From NCBI GenBank assembly GCA_039029355.1, contig JBCCGI010000005.1, forward strand, positions 62,001 to 126,000: 64,000 bases of DNA. Reading direction: 5' to 3'. The stretch is from JBCCGI01 sp039029355 (GTDB taxonomy: Bacteria > Planctomycetota > UBA1135 > GCA-002686595). The notes below the pieces were generated by a model, which was given only the letters and a program-made list of their open reading frames with translations, was not told the DNA's origin and did no database searches. Numbering within the stretch: the stretch's first letter is position 1; the number at the start of each line of letters is the position of its first letter. The position numbers and the translations under genes were made by a program. Positions 29,113-37,066 of the stretch are shown one piece after another.

Positions 29113-30134
29113 GGAGGGCCAACGGGCTCTGGCCGCGCGTTGTGGCCTTCGACCACCTCTGCGCATCGGCGCGGCGTGCGGCCCGGGGCAAGCGCCGCGT
29201 CGCCGGCGCGGCGCGGTTTCTCGCCGACCTTGAGCCGAACGCCCTGGCGCTGCAGCGCGCCCTCGAAGCGGGTTCCTGGAGCCCCGGCCGCGCCTTCACC
29301 TTCGAGATCCACGACCCCAAGCGCCGCACGATCACGGCGGCCCCCTTTGAGGACCGCGTCGTCCACCATGCGCTCATGGACGCGTTGGAACCGGTGCTGG
29401 AGCGCCGGATGGTCCACGAGAGCTTCGCCTGCCGGCGTGGCAAGGGCACGCACGCGGCGCTGCGCTTCGCACGCCGCTTGGTGCGGCGGTACGGCTGGTT
29501 CCTCAAGCTGGACGTGGAGCACTGCTTCGAGAGCCTTGCGCACCCCGTCGTGCTCTCCACGGTCGCGCACTCCATCAAGGATCGCCGCGTGCTGGAGCTG
29601 TGCGCCCGCGTGATCCGAGCAGGCGGCGCCGGCGGGCGCGGGCTTCCGATCGGGAACCTCTCCAGCCAGTGGTTCGCGAACCTCGTCCTCGATCGGCTCG
29701 ACCACCACGTCAAGGAGCAGCTCGGCACAAGCGGCTACGTGCGCTACATGGACGACACCGTGCTGCTGGCGGACGCGAAGGAGCCCCTCGTCCGAGCCCA
29801 CGCGGCGGTCGCACGCTTCGTCGAAGAGCAGCTCTCCCTGCGCCTGAAGGAGCGCGCGACGATCCTCGCCCCGGTCCGCAACGGCCTGCCTTTTCTGGGC
29901 TGGCGCATCTACCGCGGCACCACGCGCCTGCGGCCGGAGAACCTGCGGCGCACCCGGCTCAGGCTGCGACATCGGGTGCGGCAGTACCGCGCCGGGCAAA
30001 TCGACGCGAACCAGCTCGCGGCGTCGATGCGCTCGGTCACCGAGCACCTGCGGCACGGGAACACGCTGTCCCTGCGCCGCGGGTCGTCCCTGTTTTGCGA
30101 AGGGGGCGGGCCCCCGGCGCCTCGAACCGCGTGA
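29109..30134 (+). CDS. DGR reverse transcriptase
   Basis: A 341-residue retron/group-II-type RT of the DGR clade. The N-terminus NGLWPRVVAFDHLCASARRAARGKR matches the usual DGR RT start and supports the TTG at 29109, which overlaps the Avd stop as TTGA. Catalytic motifs are LKLDVEHCFESL (domain 3), GLPIGNLSSQ at 178-187 (domain 4, carrying the diagnostic SQ in place of QG) and YMDD at 213-216. The family copies TR RNA into cDNA with errors at adenines, and the cDNA then replaces VR. The last six or so codons overlap TR, so template and coding sequence share bases. Confidence 0.97.
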   Translation: MRRANGLWPRVVAFDHLCASARRAARGKRRVAGAARFLADLEPNALALQRALEAGSWSPGRAFTFEIHDPKRRTITAAPFEDRVVHHALMDALEPVLERRMVHESFACRRGKGTHAALRFARRLVRRYGWFLKLDVEHCFESLAHPVVLSTVAHSIKDRRVLELCARVIRAGGAGGRGLPIGNLSSQWFANLVLDRLDHHVKEQLGTSGYVRYMDDTVLLADAKEPLVRAHAAVARFVEEQLSLRLKERATILAPVRNGLPFLGWRIYRGTTRLRPENLRRTRLRLRHRVRQYRAGQIDANQLAASMRSVTEHLRHGNTLSLRRGSSLFCEGGGPPAPRTA

Positions 30135-30241
30135 ACCGCGGCGGCAGCTTCGACAACGACGCGCAGAACGCGCGCGCGGCCTACCGCAACAACGACCCCC
30201 CGTCGAACCGGTGGCACGATGTCGGCTTCCGTCCCGCCAAG
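30116..30241 (+). repeat. DGR template repeat TR
   Basis: A 126 bp template homologous to VR1 (same strand) and VR2 (opposite strand). It holds 24 adenines, mostly in AAC codons in the phase used by the targets (GSFDND, QNAR, AYRNND, PSNRW), the classical design that mutates Asn codons to many residues without creating stops. The 5' end overlaps the RT gene, whose TGA at 30132-30134 lies inside TR. Its 3' invariant end corresponds to IMH in the VRs. Confidence 0.96.
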
Positions 30242-30662
30242 GCCTCGCACCGCCCGATCGCCGTGGCCGCGGCCGGCTTGGTTCCGGCCGGTCCACAGCG
30301 CTGTGCTCGCGATGCCCAGGCCCGTCTCCTGTGCCGGCATGCCGGCCGAACCGACCGGCGTCGCCGGGGGTGGTAGGTGGCTCGTCCGCCGAAGCTCCCG
30401 GCGGCGCGTTTTTTTGCGCCTCCGCGCGTGATTTGAGTCTTCGTAAGCCGGCGGGCCTCGCCTCTCGGCTCGGCCGGGAAGAGTACTCGGCGCTTCGCGC
30501 ACGAGACTCTTCGCACGCTTCGCACCCTGCGGGGCTCGCGTGATGGACTTCGAACCGTCCGTGCTGTGTCCGCGGCGCTTGCCTCGGGCTCGGCTACGCC
30601 GGCCCGGGCCGCGCCGCTGCGTTCGGGGGCTCGGTGCACCCGCCGGCACGAATGTGGTGAGG
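30242..30662. other. Non-coding region after TR, structured
   Basis: A 421 bp region between TR and the stop of target 2. It has several inverted repeats (for example GGCCGG...CCGGCC near 30271-30290 and GTGCCGGCATGCCGGC near 30333) and a T7 run at 30408-30414. No credible gene is seen. In known DGRs the RNA flanking TR is needed to fold with RT-Avd, so this stretch may be the functional 3' part of the template RNA (inference). The segment just after TR looks like a diverged copy of the sequence just after VR1 and VR2. Confidence 0.5.
30386..30414 (+). terminator. Candidate intrinsic terminator of the RT-TR transcript
   Basis: GCCG/CGGC and CCGCC/GGCGG pairings around AAGCTCC lead into GCGCG and then seven T residues. 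A second, competing fold is GGCGC-GTTTTTTT-GCGCC (30402-30419), which places the T-run in the loop. T7 is rare in this GC-rich window, which favours a terminator for the HRDC-Avd-RT-TR transcript. Confidence 0.45.
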
Positions 30663-33600
30663 TCAATCGGTGGTGAGCCTGGCGGGACGGAAGCCGACAC
30701 CGGGCCACCGGAGCGACGGGGGGTCGCGGTAGCGGGAGGCCGCGCGCGCGTGCTGCGCGACGTCGTCGAAGCTGCCGCCGCGGACCCCGCGGAGCGAGGC
30801 GCCCTCGTGGTAGAGGTCTTCACACCACTCCCACACATTCCCAGCCTGATCCCAGGTCCCGTACGGCCCAAACCCCGACGGGAAACAGCCAACCGCCTTC
30901 CACCCAAACGGCTTCGTCTCGGCCGTGTTCGCCCGGTCGACCGTCCACTCGCCTTCCCAGGGGTACTCTCGGCGGGGAGCCGGATTGTCCTGGCCCTCGC
31001 CAAGCACCAAACCTCCACGGGCCGCCTTCTCCCACTCCGCCTCGGTGGGCAGGCGAATCACCACGGCCTGGCCGGACTTCGAAGCCTCGTCGGTGCTCCA
31101 GGAGCAAAAGGCACTCGCCTCGTGCCAGGAAATCCCCGTGACGGGACGATTGGACGGACTCTCGCCCTGCGCCTCCCAGTCTTCCGGCGCCGCCGTGCGG
31201 CTGCCGCGCAGCCACGCGCAGCCCTCCTCGCTCCACCAGCGTTCCTCGCGGTAGCCTCCAGCTTCGACGAAGCGCGCATACTCCCCCACCGTCACCGCCC
31301 AGCGCTGCAGCTCGAAGGCCTCGACGTGGCACGGGCTCGACTCGGAGTCGGACTCGCCCGGCAGATAGTCGCCCTCGGGGACGCGCACCCAGCGCGCCTC
31401 CTCGGTCAGACGCGGGTCGCCGAAGTAGCCCAGGACGTCGGCCAGCATCACGCGGTCGGCCAGGTCCCCGGGCTGGTTCGGGTCCGTCACGAGTTCCGCG
31501 AGCCGCGCCAGGACCGGTTCGAGCGTCGCATCGAGCCCCTGCACGCCGTAGCTGCGTACGTCGATGGCAGCGACGCAGAGCGCGCCGAAGCCCGCGACCT
31601 CGGCCGCGGGCGTCGGGCATTCGCGCGCGAGCTCGATCATCTCGCCCAGGAGGGCCTTGGCCTGCTTGGTGGAGCTTGACGCCTGGTGTCCGGCGGCGAG
31701 CGCCAGCACCTCGCGCCAGTGCTTCGCCCCCAGTTCGCCCGCCAGCGCCTCGCGCAGGCTCGGTCCGCGATCGCACAGCCAGCGGCCGACGAGGAACTCC
31801 TGGAACGTCAGGTGGCGAAAGCGGAAGGAGCGCTCGCCGTCGGGCACGAGCAGTCCCGAGCGTTCGATCAGGCCGTGGACGAGCTCGGTCAGCACCTCGT
31901 CGTCCGGGCGCCGGGTGGCGTCGACGTTCAGGTGCTCGCGGGCCAGCGTGCGCAGCTCGCCGCGTTCGATCGAGGTGCGGCCCTCCCCCTGGGCGTGGAT
32001 CGCGTAGGCGACCTCCTCGAGGAAGCCGCGCTTGTGGTGGAGCGAGACCGGGCCGCACAGCTTCTTGCCGAGGTCGTCCTTCGAGGCGTCCCAGCGGTGG
32101 CAGAGGGCGTTGACGCAGTGCTCGTAGAGCTCGGCGCGGCGTTCGGGCAGCCCGCCGCCGGTTTGGTGCACGACGGCGATGGCGGTCAGGAGGATGGGCG
32201 TCTTGACCAGCTCTTGAACGGCTGAGGCGGCGATGCGCTTCAACAGGTCGTCGGCCTGGCGCTTGGCCTCCCGTTCGTCGGGGAGCAGCGCGCCGTACCA
32301 GGCGCGCACGAAGCGTTCGCGGCGTTGCGCGTCGAGCTCCTGCACCTCGCAGCGCGCAAAGTCGCGCAGCAATCCGGGGACGCGGCCGCTGAGGCCCGCC
32401 GGGCGGCTGGAGAGCACCACGCGGCAACGCTCGTACTTTGCGGCGAAGGCGCGCACGGCCTCGGCCACGTCCTCGCGGTAGCTCTCGTCGGGGACCTCGT
32501 CGAGGCCGTCGAGGAGCAGGAAGACCTCGCCGGCCTCGAGCGCCGCGGGCAGCCAAGCGTCGCTGCCGCCCGCCTGGCCGGCGGTTTCGGCCAGGTAGCG
32601 TTCGAGGTGGGCCGGCGTCGGCTTGAGGCCGGCTCCGACCTCGTCCGCCAGCCAAGCGCGGAATCGGCGTAGCGCGACGAAGACCGGCAGCGGGGCACGG
32701 TCGGCGAAGCCGAGCCGCTCCGCGGCGTCGCCGCCGGGGGCCAGGTGGGCTTCCGCCAGGCGCGTGGCGAGGCGTTGGAGCGTCGTCGTCTTGCCGGCGC
32801 CCGGCGCGCCTTCGACCAGGAGGTCGTGGGAGAGGCGTACGGCGTCTTCGAGCTCGACCGTGGTCAGGACTTCGGTCGCGGTTGAGGAGTTGAGCTTGGG
32901 GAGTGCGCGGAGGCGGGCGAGGGTCGATGAGATCGTGGCCGGCCGCTCGCACTCGGCTTCGGGAACACCGGCCTCGCGCAGGGCCTGTTGGACGTATCCG
33001 CGGGCCTCTTCCTCGGAGGTGTTGTCGGCCGTAAGCGCCGCGAGCTGCTTGAGCAAGTCGCGTTCTTGCCCGAGTCGCTCGCCCCCACTCTCCAGATCGT
33101 GGCGCGTGGCGAGCAGCGGTACGTAGACCTCCTCGATCCTCAGCGGCGCCGCCGACTTCTCCGCCAAGAGACCGCCCAGGGTCACGAAGCCGCAGGTGGA
33201 GCGGACGTGCTCGAGGTAGGCGTCGACGTCGCAACCCGCGAGCGGGTCGTCCACCGGTTGCGGCGCGGCGACGACCGGAGCCGCGACGGCGTGGGGTACG
33301 AGCTCGGCTACGACCCGGCGCAGATCCTGCTCTATCCGCTTCTCGAAGTCGCCGGGCGTCACGTAGTGGACCGCCAGCGCGGGCGGGAGCTGCTCTTGAA
33401 AGTCGAGCAGGTCCATGCGTTGACGCAGGGTCTCCCGATCGGGGGGGACGGGCCGATCGCAGAAGTAGAGCATCACCCACGGACGGCCGCTCGTACGCCA
33501 GCGTTCGATCGAACGCAGCACCTCCTCCTGCGTTCCGGTCATGCCCTTCGCACCGACGGTGCCGAAGCGGTTCCAGAAAACGACCACGACGACGTCGGCC

Positions 33601-33833
33601 TGGTCCAGCTCCGGGTTGATCAGATCCTGGGGTTCGCCCAGGCCGGGCGTCGCGCGCTTCTCCCAACGCCACAGGTCGAGTCGCACCCCGCGCTCCTCAC
33701 CGTCGGTCGCGTTGATGCGCTCGACCACGCCCGACAGGGCTTCGCGCTCGGGCTGCACGTCCCCCGGCGAGGCGACGAACACGCGCAGGAGGCGCGCGCT
33801 GCGCGCCTCCGGTTCCCTTCCGGTCTCGGTCAT
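30663..33833 (-). CDS. DGR target 2: DUF4062-NACHT NTPase with C-terminal FGE/C-type-lectin-fold domain
   Basis: A 1056-residue paralogue of target 1 with a different N-terminus. DUF4062 spans about 16-180: LRVFVASPGDVQPEREAL, LWRWEKRATPGLG and ADVVVVVFWNRFG. The NACHT domain has Walker A GAPGAGKT near 340-347 and Walker B LLLDGLDEVPD near 437, with sensor SSRPAGL. A helical region follows. The FGE-like domain occupies about 815-1056 (VPEGDYLPGE, VTVGEYARFVE, RLPTEAEWEKAARGG, AGNVWEWCED). VR2 covers residues 1011-1052. GAGGAG lies just before the ATG. Its orientation is opposite to the RT operon, so it is diversified in trans from the same TR. Two TIR-like genes lie upstream on the same strand. 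Confidence 0.92.
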   Translation of the reverse strand: MTETGREPEARSARLLRVFVASPGDVQPEREALSGVVERINATDGEERGVRLDLWRWEKRATPGLGEPQDLINPELDQADVVVVVFWNRFGTVGAKGMTGTQEEVLRSIERWRTSGRPWVMLYFCDRPVPPDRETLRQRMDLLDFQEQLPPALAVHYVTPGDFEKRIEQDLRRVVAELVPHAVAAPVVAAPQPVDDPLAGCDVDAYLEHVRSTCGFVTLGGLLAEKSAAPLRIEEVYVPLLATRHDLESGGERLGQERDLLKQLAALTADNTSEEEARGYVQQALREAGVPEAECERPATISSTLARLRALPKLNSSTATEVLTTVELEDAVRLSHDLLVEGAPGAGKTTTLQRLATRLAEAHLAPGGDAAERLGFADRAPLPVFVALRRFRAWLADEVGAGLKPTPAHLERYLAETAGQAGGSDAWLPAALEAGEVFLLLDGLDEVPDESYREDVAEAVRAFAAKYERCRVVLSSRPAGLSGRVPGLLRDFARCEVQELDAQRRERFVRAWYGALLPDEREAKRQADDLLKRIAASAVQELVKTPILLTAIAVVHQTGGGLPERRAELYEHCVNALCHRWDASKDDLGKKLCGPVSLHHKRGFLEEVAYAIHAQGEGRTSIERGELRTLAREHLNVDATRRPDDEVLTELVHGLIERSGLLVPDGERSFRFRHLTFQEFLVGRWLCDRGPSLREALAGELGAKHWREVLALAAGHQASSSTKQAKALLGEMIELARECPTPAAEVAGFGALCVAAIDVRSYGVQGLDATLEPVLARLAELVTDPNQPGDLADRVMLADVLGYFGDPRLTEEARWVRVPEGDYLPGESDSESSPCHVEAFELQRWAVTVGEYARFVEAGGYREERWWSEEGCAWLRGSRTAAPEDWEAQGESPSNRPVTGISWHEASAFCSWSTDEASKSGQAVVIRLPTEAEWEKAARGGLVLGEGQDNPAPRREYPWEGEWTVDRANTAETKPFGWKAVGCFPSGFGPYGTWDQAGNVWEWCEDLYHEGASLRGVRGGSFDDVAQHARAASRYRDPPSLRWPGVGFRPARLTTD
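30678..30803 (-). repeat. DGR variable region VR2
   Basis: 126 bp at the 3' end of target 2, minus strand. Aligned without gaps to TR, it differs at 16 adenines (TR 30125, 30126, 30134, 30135, 30155, 30159, 30167, 30183, 30188, 30191, 30192, 30206, 30207, 30216, 30219 and 30240) plus one non-adenine change, T30132 to G. Nine adenine sites (for example 30155, 30191 and 30192) changed in both VRs but to different bases or only partly alike, which points to independent mutagenesis events. Confidence 0.95.
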
Positions 33834-34082
33834 CGTGCTCCTCTCTCTCAGCTAGGGAGCGCAGGGAAAACCCAAGGGTCGCGGTGAGCGAGCGAGCTGC
33901 GCTCCTTGGCCGGGAGTGTAGCCGCGGGCCCGGCCTGCGCCTCGCTCGCCGCCCGAGATCTGGGGCGCGGCGGGTCAACCCGGTGGACACCCGCGCGAAC
34001 GCGTCGTGGCCATGCCTTCCGCCCCGGAGCGCTGACGCTGCGCGCCGGCGAGCCTTCCGACCCCCAGCCGTCGGTCAGCGTC

Positions 34083-35453
34083 CTAGCCCCCGACGAGCCG
34101 CCCGAGCGCGCCCTCGCCCAGGGCCGGATCGAGAGCCACCGCCCGTCGCGCCGCCTCGGCCGCCTCGGCCTCTTCGCCGCGGCGATCCCGCACGAGCGCG
34201 AGCGCCTCCCAGGCCGCGGACGACCCATCGTTGAGCGCCGCGGCGGTGCGGGCCGCGTCAAGGGCGTCGGGCAGGTCTCCCCCGAGCAGGCCGGCCTGCG
34301 CCCGCAGGACGTAGCCGCCGGCCGACCACGGATCCAGCTCGACGAGACGGTCGGAAACCGCGCGGGCTCCGCCGCCGTCGGACGCGGCGAGGTAGCGACG
34401 TCCGAGCTCGCTCAGGACGTCAAGCTCCTCGCAGCCCGCGGCGAAGAGCTCCTCGAGCGCCTCGATCCCGCCGTCGGGCGGAGGAAGCTGAGCCAGCGCT
34501 AGGGCTCGCACGGCCCGCATGCGCTCGCCGATGCGGTCGCCGTTCCCGCCGAGGGACTCGAGCACGACCTCCGCCGCCGCTCGCGCCCTGGACGGGTTGC
34601 CGGTCCGAAGATGGAGCACCGCGACGTGCATGATGTCGCCCATCGTCCCCTCGTTGAAAGCCTCGTAGACGCTCAGGAGAAAGCGATCGCCGTCCGGCAC
34701 CCCGCCCTTCGCGCACAGCTCGAGGCACGTGGCGCGAAACTCGGTCGTCTTCTCTTCAATGCGTGCGTCGACCGACGCCTTCAGCTCGATCGCCTGTCGC
34801 TCCGCAAGCCGCCTCTCTTCCCTGAACTTGACCACGGCGAGCACGCAGGCGAGCACCACGACGGCGCCGATGGCAAGGACGGCTCGCGAGCGCGCGCGAA
34901 TCCGCTCCGTGCGCTGCTCCGCCTCGGCGAGGTCCTGCCCGCGGACCGCGTGCTCGCTCAAGAGGATCTCTTGGGCGAGCCTGCCCATCGCCTGCTCCGC
35001 GTCCGCGGGAGGAGACCACGCTCCCGCCTCGGAACGGCCGCCCGAGAGAGCGATCGGCTCGCGGCGGTCGGCGAGCTCGCGGGCGCGGTCGGGGATCCAG
35101 GTGTCGCCGGCGCCGGTGGGATCCACCAAGATCGGAGGCGTGCCGCGGTTGGCGAGCCACCACTCCAGCTCGTCGTGCACCCAGTCCGTGCCCTCCAGCC
35201 GGGCGCGCGCGCCGGGGCTACAGACGAAGACAAACGCGTGTGAGGTCTCGAGCGCGGGTCGGTGGACGGCGCGCCAGTCGCCGGTCATGACCGCGCGCTT
35301 GTCCAGGTAGACGTTCAGGCGGCGTGGTGCGCTCCCGTCAGCGAGCGCGGTGCCGTGCTCCAGCTCGTCGTGAAGCCACAGGGCGAGGTCGCGACCGTCC
35401 TCCCACCGATAGCAGAGAAACACGCGACACTCCGGCCCGATTTCGTCCTTCAC
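34083..35453 (-). CDS. TIR domain / membrane / TPR protein
   Basis: A 456-residue protein starting at GTG 35453, with GGAGG 6-7 nt upstream. Residues about 9-125 form a TIR domain: CRVFLCYRWEDGRDLALWL, LDKRAVMTGDW, FVFVCSPGA and WVHDELEWWL. In the last motif E95 corresponds to the catalytic Glu of NADase TIRs. A membrane helix (about 190-209) and a basic/coiled segment follow, then TPR-like helices (about 290-456, with AAAEVVLESLGG and WEALALVRDRRGEEAEAAEAARRAV). A membrane-tethered NAD-cleaving effector is inferred. It follows the second TIR-like gene by 14 bp and lies 249 bp upstream of DGR target 2 on the same strand. Confidence 0.78.
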   Translation of the reverse strand: MKDEIGPECRVFLCYRWEDGRDLALWLHDELEHGTALADGSAPRRLNVYLDKRAVMTGDWRAVHRPALETSHAFVFVCSPGARARLEGTDWVHDELEWWLANRGTPPILVDPTGAGDTWIPDRARELADRREPIALSGGRSEAGAWSPPADAEQAMGRLAQEILLSEHAVRGQDLAEAEQRTERIRARSRAVLAIGAVVVLACVLAVVKFREERRLAERQAIELKASVDARIEEKTTEFRATCLELCAKGGVPDGDRFLLSVYEAFNEGTMGDIMHVAVLHLRTGNPSRARAAAEVVLESLGGNGDRIGERMRAVRALALAQLPPPDGGIEALEELFAAGCEELDVLSELGRRYLAASDGGGARAVSDRLVELDPWSAGGYVLRAQAGLLGGDLPDALDAARTAAALNDGSSAAWEALALVRDRRGEEAEAAEAARRAVALDPALGEGALGRLVGG

Positions 35454-35467
35454 CGTGTCCTCCCGAT

Positions 35468-36652
35468 TCACCGGCGGGAAACGGGTGCAAGGGGAGCTCG
35501 GTCCGCGACGGCGGCCATCAGCGCCTCCGCCCGTTCGGACTCGCCCAGCGAGGCCAGGGTCTGGGCCAGTCGGACCGAAGCCTCGACGTGGCCCGGTCGA
35601 AGCCGAAGGCACTCCTCAAGATCATCACGCGCCTCGCCGAGACGGCCGACGCGAACGCGGGTCCGCGCGCGGAGCAGCAGCGCACTCGCCAGGCTTCGCG
35701 GTCGCTGCTCGTCCTTGTCGCCGCTCTCCGTGCGAAGCAGCTCGACCGCGCACGACGCGTCCTCCAAGGCTCCCTCCGGATCGTCGGTCGCGAGCTTGGC
35801 CTCCGCACGTGCCAGCCACCACGAATCGGCGAACTCGTCCGTAGACAGCATCCAGTTGTAGAAGAGCACGTCCATCACCCCCGCGACCCCGATGTCGTGC
35901 GCGACGATCGCGGTCGTCGGAATCTCTGCCGCCTGCTTGCCGAGCGAGGCTCCGACCTGCTCGACGATGCTATTCAGGATCTGCTTCTTTCTCTCGGCCG
36001 CGCGCGCCTCGAGGGCGACCCAGGCGCCGAGCGCGGCCACGACCACGGCGACGAGGACGGAGCTCAGGACCAGAAGCCTCCGCGCCCGGCGCAGCTCGCG
36101 CTCGCGCTGCGCGAGCTGCGGGTTGCCGGCCTTCGCGTGAAGGTACGCGATGCTCTCGGCCACGAGCTCGACCAGGCGCTCCCCCCGGCGGTGCGCGTCG
36201 GCACTCTCGCCGAGCAGCGTGGCATCGACGTGTGTGCGCTGCGCCTTCGGCCAGCGGCGCCGCACGGCGGCCGGAATGAACCGCTCATCGCCGGAGGTCG
36301 TGTAGAGGAGGAACGGCGCGTCCGCGCGGTTCTCGACCCACCACGTGACGGCCCGGTGGACGCTGTCGGTCTCGGAGAGCGGCGCCGCAACGCCCGGGGA
36401 GCAGATGAGGATCATGCACCGCGACGCGTCGAGCCGAGGCAGGTGCTCGTCCTTCCAGATCCGCTCGTCGTCGGACTCCCGCAGGACCGCAACCCGCGCG
36501 CGCGGAGGCTCTCCGCGTTCACTCGCGAGCGGGATGTCACGCCCGTCGAGCCGCGAGGCGATCCATCGTGCGACCGCGCCGCCGTCGGCCTCGCGGGCAC
36601 AGACGAGGACGTCGCAGGCTGCTTGCTCCGTTTGCTCAGGCCGATCGCCCAT
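35468..36652 (-). CDS. Divergent TIR-like / membrane / TPR protein, catalytic Glu lost
   Basis: A 394-residue protein with the same layout as its downstream neighbour: a TIR-like domain (about 10-130; CDVLVCAREADGGAVARWI, CMILICSPGV), a membrane helix (about 192-214) and TPR-like helices (about 280-390; DDLEECLRLRPGHVEASVRLAQTLASLGE). Where the neighbour has WVHDELEWW this protein has SVHRAVTWW, so the probable NADase Glu is replaced by Ala and the Trp by Ser. A regulatory or adaptor pseudo-enzyme paired with the active TIR is therefore likely (inference). It probably heads the operon with the second TIR gene and perhaps target 2. Confidence 0.68.
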   Translation of the reverse strand: MGDRPEQTEQAACDVLVCAREADGGAVARWIASRLDGRDIPLASERGEPPRARVAVLRESDDERIWKDEHLPRLDASRCMILICSPGVAAPLSETDSVHRAVTWWVENRADAPFLLYTTSGDERFIPAAVRRRWPKAQRTHVDATLLGESADAHRRGERLVELVAESIAYLHAKAGNPQLAQRERELRRARRLLVLSSVLVAVVVAALGAWVALEARAAERKKQILNSIVEQVGASLGKQAAEIPTTAIVAHDIGVAGVMDVLFYNWMLSTDEFADSWWLARAEAKLATDDPEGALEDASCAVELLRTESGDKDEQRPRSLASALLLRARTRVRVGRLGEARDDLEECLRLRPGHVEASVRLAQTLASLGESERAEALMAAVADRAPLAPVSRR

Positions 36653-37066
36653 GTCCCTCCACTTTCGCTCCGCCGCGCTCCGCGGCCGGGGAGCGAAACC
36701 GGGAGGCTATCGGCGCGACCTGGCACGTCAAGCCGCGGAGCCCGAGGCCCTGCTCCCGGCGCTGCAATGAGACCGCAATGCCGTTGTAGTACGCAGCTCC
36801 GCCCACCGTTTCGGCCGCCTGGAGCGCGCTGACGGACGCAAGCCTCAGCCTCCTCGGGGCGCGGGAGGAGCTGGCGCGCCTGCCGGCCGGCATCCGCGCC
36901 CTCGAGACATCCCTCGCCTGCGGCGTGGTAGAGCGACATCTAGGAGCCGTAGCGGCAAAACCGGACCCGCGGGTCACGATCCACGCGCGGCGGCATCTGG
37001 ACGGCGGACTCTCCTCTGCCCGCCGGCGGACGCGCCCGCGCCGCCGGCCCAACCCGGACCGCTGCC
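36653..37066. other. Divergent intergenic region with possible FGE remnant
   Basis: A 414 bp region between the TIR-like gene (minus) and the first secreted paralogue (plus). It should hold both promoters. On the minus strand from about 36985 to 36815 a short open stretch reads VTRGSGFAA, PRCRST and, further on, RLRLASVSA, vaguely like the end of an FGE-fold domain (RGGSF, CRS, GFRLAS). The copy has no upstream body and partly overlaps a sequence repeated before the secreted paralogues. I do not call it a gene. Confidence 0.3.

Larger units (their letters stand above)
25023..33833. mobile_element. Diversity-generating retroelement with two NTPase target genes
   Basis: A DGR locus. In order: target 1 with VR1 at its 3' end, an HRDC accessory gene, an Avd accessory gene, the DGR reverse transcriptase, TR (overlapping the end of the RT), and target 2 with VR2 on the opposite strand. 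The HRDC, Avd and RT genes overlap by 4 bp each, so they form one operon. TR and both VRs are 126 bp long and align without gaps. Differences are confined to TR adenines apart from one T-to-G in VR2. The span given runs from the start of target 1 to the start of target 2. No transposase, integrase or flanking duplication marks it as mobile as a unit. Confidence 0.93.

Noticed and set aside
30135..30376. Open frame continuing after the RT with an FGE-like start (NRGGSFDND)
   Set aside because: This is the template repeat itself read in the target phase, not a gene; it lacks the rest of the FGE domain.
24865..36652. DGR region as a genomic island inserted at tRNA-Ala
   Set aside because: The tRNA is close by, but no second copy of its 3' end and no integrase was found.
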